DNA of 64,000 bases from an uncultured Flavobacterium sp. (GTDB lineage: Bacteria; Bacteroidota; Bacteroidia; Flavobacteriales; Flavobacteriaceae): the NCBI RefSeq assembly GCF_946478785.1, contig NZ_CAMLDD010000029.1, forward strand, positions 1 through 64,000. The letters are read 5' to 3'. The notes beneath the pieces are model-generated. The model was not told the origin of the DNA. It ran no database searches and was given only the letters and a program-made list of their open reading frames with translations. Below are positions 60,129 through 64,000 of the stretch, in pieces. The translations under genes were made by a program, and so were the position numbers. Numbering within the stretch: the stretch's first letter is position 1; every line of letters begins with the position of its first letter.

Positions 60129-61472
60129 ATGCCAAAGATATTAATAATAGAAGACGATATTTCATTCTGTAAATTATTAGAAAAATTTCTAACGAAAAAA
60201 GCATACGATGTAACTATTGCTTTTTCTGCTGCAGAAGCGAGATTATGTATTAAAAAAGATTCTTTTGATTTGATTTTGACAGACCTTCGTCTGCCAGATT
60301 CTGACGGTCTTGTATTGATGACTGAATTTAAGCATTCTAATCCCGAAATTCCGGTTGTCCTTATGACTGGGTATTCAGATGTAAATACGGCTGTAAAAGC
60401 TATTAAAAATGGTGCTTCAGATTATATTTCAAAACCATTTAATCCTGATGAGGTTTTACTGGTCATTACAAATACACTGCAAAACTTCGAAGTAAAAAAT
60501 GATCCTCCGCCTAAGCAAAAGAAAATTTTACCTAAACCAGATTCTTCAGAAAACGGATTTGTAAAAGGAATTTCTGTCGCATCCAAAAAATTACTGGAAC
60601 ATATTAAATTAGTCAGTCCTACAGATATGTCAGTCCTGATTATTGGAGAAAGCGGAACCGGAAAAGAAATTATCGCCAAAAGTATTCATCAACAAAGTCA
60701 TCGTAAAAACAATAATTTTATAGCTGTCGATTGTGGTGCTATCCCAAAAGAATTGGCAGCCAGTGAATTTTTTGGACATTTAAAAGGGTCCTTTACAGGA
60801 GCAATAAGCGATAAAACAGGTTATTTTGAAGCCGCAAATGGCGGAACAATTTTTTTGGATGAAATAGGAAACCTCTCTTATGAAAACCAAATTCAGTTAT
60901 TGAGAGCACTTCAGGAACGAAAAATAAAACCTGTTGGAAGTAATAAAGAAATCAATGTTGATATCCGAATTATTACTGCAACTAATGAAGATTTGCGCGA
61001 GGCTGTTAAAAATGGAGATTTCCGTGAAGACCTATATCACAGAATTAATGAATTCTCTATTCAGTCGCCTTCATTGACAGAACGTGGAGAAGATTTAATG
61101 GTTTTTGCAGATTATTTTTTAGAAAAAGCGAATCAGCAATTAAATAAAGATATTATTGGGTTTTCGCCTGAGGTGGTAGCAATTTTTCAAAGATATAATT
61201 GGCCGGGGAACCTGCGTGAGCTTCAAAACTGTATTAAACGCGCAACACTCTTATCTCAGGGAGATTTTATTGAAAGTGATGTTTTGCCTATCGAATTTTT
61301 CCAGACACAAAAACCAAGTAATGAGGGTGGTTTTTCTTTATCAGAGAATGAAAAAGAAACTATTATTCAGGCCTTATCAAGAACCCAGAATAATAAATCA
61401 GAAGCGGCAAAGCTGTTGAAAATAACACGAAAAACGCTTTATAATAAATTAAAGCAATATAATATTGATTAA
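60129..61472 (+). CDS. NtrC-type sigma-54-dependent response regulator
   Basis: A 447-residue protein. Receiver domain 1-120 with phosphoacceptor Asp52 in LILTDLRLPDSDG and Lys in YISKPFNPDE. Central AAA+ domain about 145-370 with Walker A GESGTGKE, GSFTGA (the sigma-54 contact loop, usually GAFTGA) and Walker B GGTIFLDEIGN. Fis-type HTH at the C-terminus (NKSEAAKLLKITRKTLYNKL). It activates sigma-54 promoters when phosphorylated. The adjacent hybrid kinase is a likely partner and the upstream PepSY-like array a likely target (inference). Confidence 0.95.
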   Translation: MPKILIIEDDISFCKLLEKFLTKKAYDVTIAFSAAEARLCIKKDSFDLILTDLRLPDSDGLVLMTEFKHSNPEIPVVLMTGYSDVNTAVKAIKNGASDYISKPFNPDEVLLVITNTLQNFEVKNDPPPKQKKILPKPDSSENGFVKGISVASKKLLEHIKLVSPTDMSVLIIGESGTGKEIIAKSIHQQSHRKNNNFIAVDCGAIPKELAASEFFGHLKGSFTGAISDKTGYFEAANGGTIFLDEIGNLSYENQIQLLRALQERKIKPVGSNKEINVDIRIITATNEDLREAVKNGDFREDLYHRINEFSIQSPSLTERGEDLMVFADYFLEKANQQLNKDIIGFSPEVVAIFQRYNWPGNLRELQNCIKRATLLSQGDFIESDVLPIEFFQTQKPSNEGGFSLSENEKETIIQALSRTQNNKSEAAKLLKITRKTLYNKLKQYNID

Positions 61473-63907
61473 AGATTTTCTCTCCTTAAAGTATCAAAAA
61501 GCAAATCAATTTTAGTTTTTAATACATTATAAAGAGATTCTAAATCCGAACCGTCTAAATTATCTTGTTCTAATGCTTTCAGGATTCTTCCTATTTCTTG
61601 TGCCTGAATCTGTCTGAACATAGGTGCAATTCGATGTGCGATTGAATTTATTTCAACTATGTTTTTTTCCTGTACTGCATTTTCCAAAGTGCTTAAATTT
61701 TGCTTTGTACTTTCTATAAATGATGTAATGAACTCTTTTGAAGCGTCATTGTCATTTCCTAAAAATTCTTTTAAAGTTGTTAAAGAATACGACTTTGAAG
61801 ATGTTTTTTCTTTAGTTTTTACAATTTTATCAGAAAGAAAATCGTTGTCCAAAACACGCTGAATTGTTTCAAGGAGAATTTTTGGCGAATATGGTTTTTT
61901 GATCACAGTTGTAAAACCTGCTTTTGCATAAACAGAAAAGTCTAAATCTGTTCGACCAGTGATGGCGATGATAGGCTGGTTTTTGTAAAATGAATTGGAT
62001 TGGATTTTTAGTTTTTCAACAAACAAAAAACCGTCAATTTCAGGCATTTGAATATCCGTAATAATAAAATCAAAATCAGTATTTTGAATAGCATCCAATG
62101 CTTCTGTGGCACGGGTAAAAGAAAATACCTGATGATTTTGCTGTTTTAAAACAGTGCTGGTTAAGTTCAATAAATTGGTGTCATCATCGACAACAATAAA
62201 AGTTAGTTTTTTTGAAACGGTTCCACTTTTTTTTGATTTTTGATCCACTAGGCTTTCACTTGTATCAAATAGCAGTGGAAGTTTAATTTTGAAAGTGCTT
62301 CCTTTTCCAAATGTACTTTCAAGTTTTAGTTTTCCTCCTAAAATCGAAATGATTTTTTGACAGATTGATAATCCTAAACCTGTTCCTCCATATTGTTTTT
62401 CGATGCTTTCATTAGCCTGGGCAAATTCTTCGAAAACGAGTTTCTGGTTTTCTTTCTCAATTCCAATTCCTGAATCTTCAATCGTAATGGCGAAAAAGTT
62501 ATTGTCTTCAGCAACATAAGCGCTAATTCTAATAAAACCTTCTTCCGTAAATTTATAAGCATTTCCGATAATGTTACTTAAAATTTGTTTGAGACGAAAC
62601 GGATCACCAACAATTTTTGTGTTCAGTTTTTCATCAACATTAATGACAAGATCAATGTTTTTTTGCTTGTAAACAGTCTGAATGCTTTTGGCAACTTCAT
62701 CAATGATTTCAGGTAATGAAAATGGCACTTTTTCAATCGTGATTTTTCCGGCTTCAATTTGAGAAAAATCCAGTAAATCCTGAACCAATTGCGTAATATA
62801 TTCAGAAGAGTTTTTAATGTTCTTGATGAAGTAAGACTGTTTGGTGTTAACATCAGAGTTGCCCAAAAGTTCAGAATAGCCAACAATCGTGCTCAATGGC
62901 GTTTTTAAATCATGACTAACTGTAGAAATAAGCTGTTCCCGGCTTTTTAGCAGGTTTTTAGTTTTGAAATTGGCAATTTCCAATTGCTTTTTATACAATT
63001 GCGATTTTGAATAATCACTTACTATTATAATTGAGAATATTATCGTAAGCAGTAAGCCAATAATGGCCGAAACGGTAACGATTTCATTTACTTTTTTAAG
63101 GGATTTTTCTTTTAATGAATTGTTTTTTATGGAGTTGATTATAATCTCCCTTTCAATAAATCTAAGTACTTTTCGGAGTTGTTCTGAGATTGCAATTTCA
63201 TTCTTAAGGAGTTTGTTTTCTTCAAAATTTAGTGATTCCTTTTTCTTCTCTGCTTTTAGTTTTACAGTACTCAAAAGTTTTTTTGAATTAGCTAAAATCG
63301 AATCAGAAGCTTGTTTGCTTAAGGTATTAGTGCTGTCATCGGGAATATTCTGATTCAGGTAATCAACATATTGTTGCAATACATTTCGCTGGTAACTTCC
63401 TAAATCATTTGGATTTTTGGTGAAATCACGAATTTCCAGTTTTCTGAGTTTAAACTCCATTTTGGTAATTTCATCAATGGCATTATTTACAGAAACCTCG
63501 TCATCAGCTTTGTTTTTTATAGTTTTTAGTTGTCTGATATTTTCTGTTTTTTCAGACAGTAAATAGGTAACGCTATCAAGTAAAACCTTTTGATATTCTG
63601 TAGTTACAATTTGTTTTAGTGTATCAATTCTTGATTTTAAGGAATCAGTTTCGTTAAGATAATTTTTAAAATCGTTTTCAGAGTTGGTTTGAATCGTTTT
63701 TCGGGCTAAACTTTCTGTTTTGTAAACGTTCGAAAAAAGTTTGCTGACTCTTAAAATCTTTGTTTTTTCAAAAGCAATTTTATTTTCCAGTTTATTGTAT
63801 ACAACATTTTCAGAATATAAAAACCATCCTACAATCACTACTAATGCGACCAGGGCAAGGTAGCCGAACAGTACTTTAATGGGCATATAGCTTCTTTTGC
63901 TTTCCAT
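61469..63907 (-). CDS. Hybrid sensor histidine kinase (HK-REC-HPt)
   Basis: An 812-residue inner-membrane sensor. Membrane segments near 8-28 (VLFGYLALVALVVIVGWFLY) and 275-297 enclose a periplasmic region of about 240 residues that is almost all helical and Lys/Asn-rich, probably a four-helix bundle. Next come HisKA with the phosphoacceptor in STVSHDLKTPLS (about 330), HATPase with NIIGNAYKFTEEG and YGGTGLGLSICQKI, a receiver with Asp in DFIITDIQMPEIDG and Lys in VIKKPYSP, and a C-terminal HPt with His in INSIAHRIAPMF. It is convergent to the NtrC-type gene, sharing TTAA between stops. The 93 bases to the right edge of the window hold no recognised feature. Confidence 0.94.
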   Translation of the reverse strand: MESKRSYMPIKVLFGYLALVALVVIVGWFLYSENVVYNKLENKIAFEKTKILRVSKLFSNVYKTESLARKTIQTNSENDFKNYLNETDSLKSRIDTLKQIVTTEYQKVLLDSVTYLLSEKTENIRQLKTIKNKADDEVSVNNAIDEITKMEFKLRKLEIRDFTKNPNDLGSYQRNVLQQYVDYLNQNIPDDSTNTLSKQASDSILANSKKLLSTVKLKAEKKKESLNFEENKLLKNEIAISEQLRKVLRFIEREIIINSIKNNSLKEKSLKKVNEIVTVSAIIGLLLTIIFSIIIVSDYSKSQLYKKQLEIANFKTKNLLKSREQLISTVSHDLKTPLSTIVGYSELLGNSDVNTKQSYFIKNIKNSSEYITQLVQDLLDFSQIEAGKITIEKVPFSLPEIIDEVAKSIQTVYKQKNIDLVINVDEKLNTKIVGDPFRLKQILSNIIGNAYKFTEEGFIRISAYVAEDNNFFAITIEDSGIGIEKENQKLVFEEFAQANESIEKQYGGTGLGLSICQKIISILGGKLKLESTFGKGSTFKIKLPLLFDTSESLVDQKSKKSGTVSKKLTFIVVDDDTNLLNLTSTVLKQQNHQVFSFTRATEALDAIQNTDFDFIITDIQMPEIDGFLFVEKLKIQSNSFYKNQPIIAITGRTDLDFSVYAKAGFTTVIKKPYSPKILLETIQRVLDNDFLSDKIVKTKEKTSSKSYSLTTLKEFLGNDNDASKEFITSFIESTKQNLSTLENAVQEKNIVEINSIAHRIAPMFRQIQAQEIGRILKALEQDNLDGSDLESLYNVLKTKIDLLFDTLRRENL

Positions 63908-64000
63908 AAAATGATAGTAAGGAATTTATTTTTTTTGAAATGTCTATTGCAATTTATTCAATATTTCTTTTTTAAAAGCCAAACTTTCTTTAAAAATTTA

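Overview
The window reads as a chromosomal segment of an AT-rich Bacteroidota, most likely Flavobacterium or a close relative. The evidence is: promoters with a TAnnTTTG -7 box and a TTG about 20 nt upstream; almost no Shine-Dalgarno sequences; OmpA proteins with thrombospondin type 3 repeats; PepSY-like small secreted proteins; a three-gene succinate dehydrogenase; an rpmF-fabH-accB-accC cluster; and a tRNA without an encoded CCA. The species assignment is inference. Nothing was searched against a database.

Layout. 0-10 kb: the 3' end of an OmpA gene, a RecB/AddB-type PD-(D/E)XK nuclease, a small ABC transporter, two roadblock-like proteins in tandem, an alpha/beta hydrolase, a TIGR00266/AIM24 protein, a ferritin and an M24 aminopeptidase P. 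9.9-15 kb: an accessory stretch with a GC-rich foldable repeat, a 616-aa phosphoribosyltransferase-like protein resembling the PRTase-CE conflict family, a membrane protein, an SRPBCC protein, a decayed piece of an IS66-like transposase and a lipoprotein. 15-20.3 kb: an HMG-CoA synthase family gene (mvaS), then sdhC-sdhA-sdhB. 20.5-31.9 kb: two secreted proteins, a GH20 hexosaminidase, a DeoR-family regulator, and a four-gene operon (GntP/DsdX-like permease, RidA, D-serine dehydratase/D-threonine aldolase-like enzyme, M19 dipeptidase) that looks like a D-amino-acid utilisation module. Palindromes built on TTGCAA/GCAATA lie upstream of the regulator and of the operon. An omega-amidase-like enzyme and an Ig-like lipoprotein follow.

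32-37 kb: two overlapping uncharacterised exported proteins, methylmalonyl-CoA epimerase, a CAT-anticodon tRNA, a tiny proline-rich membrane protein and riboflavin synthase. 37.3-51.5 kb: one long, nearly gapless rightward cluster of about 18 genes encoding a Ter-type stress-response system. It holds five TerD-like proteins, TelA, a HAD phosphatase, a phosphoribosyltransferase, three TerY-like vWA proteins, a PP2C phosphatase, a serine/threonine kinase-like protein, TerC and four proteins of unknown function. It is the most striking system in the window. Its components are known families, but its order, duplications and embedded unknowns are worth attention.

51.7-56.8 kb: pdxA, then DUF177, rpmF, fabH, accB and accC (vitamin B6, ribosome and lipid synthesis). 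57-64 kb: a second OmpA gene, a roughly 520-nt regulatory region with TGTGTAA repeats and a near-match to a sigma-54 promoter, four tandem PepSY-like paralogues, an NtrC-type sigma-54 activator, and a hybrid histidine kinase convergent to it. The last group plausibly forms one envelope-sensing regulon.
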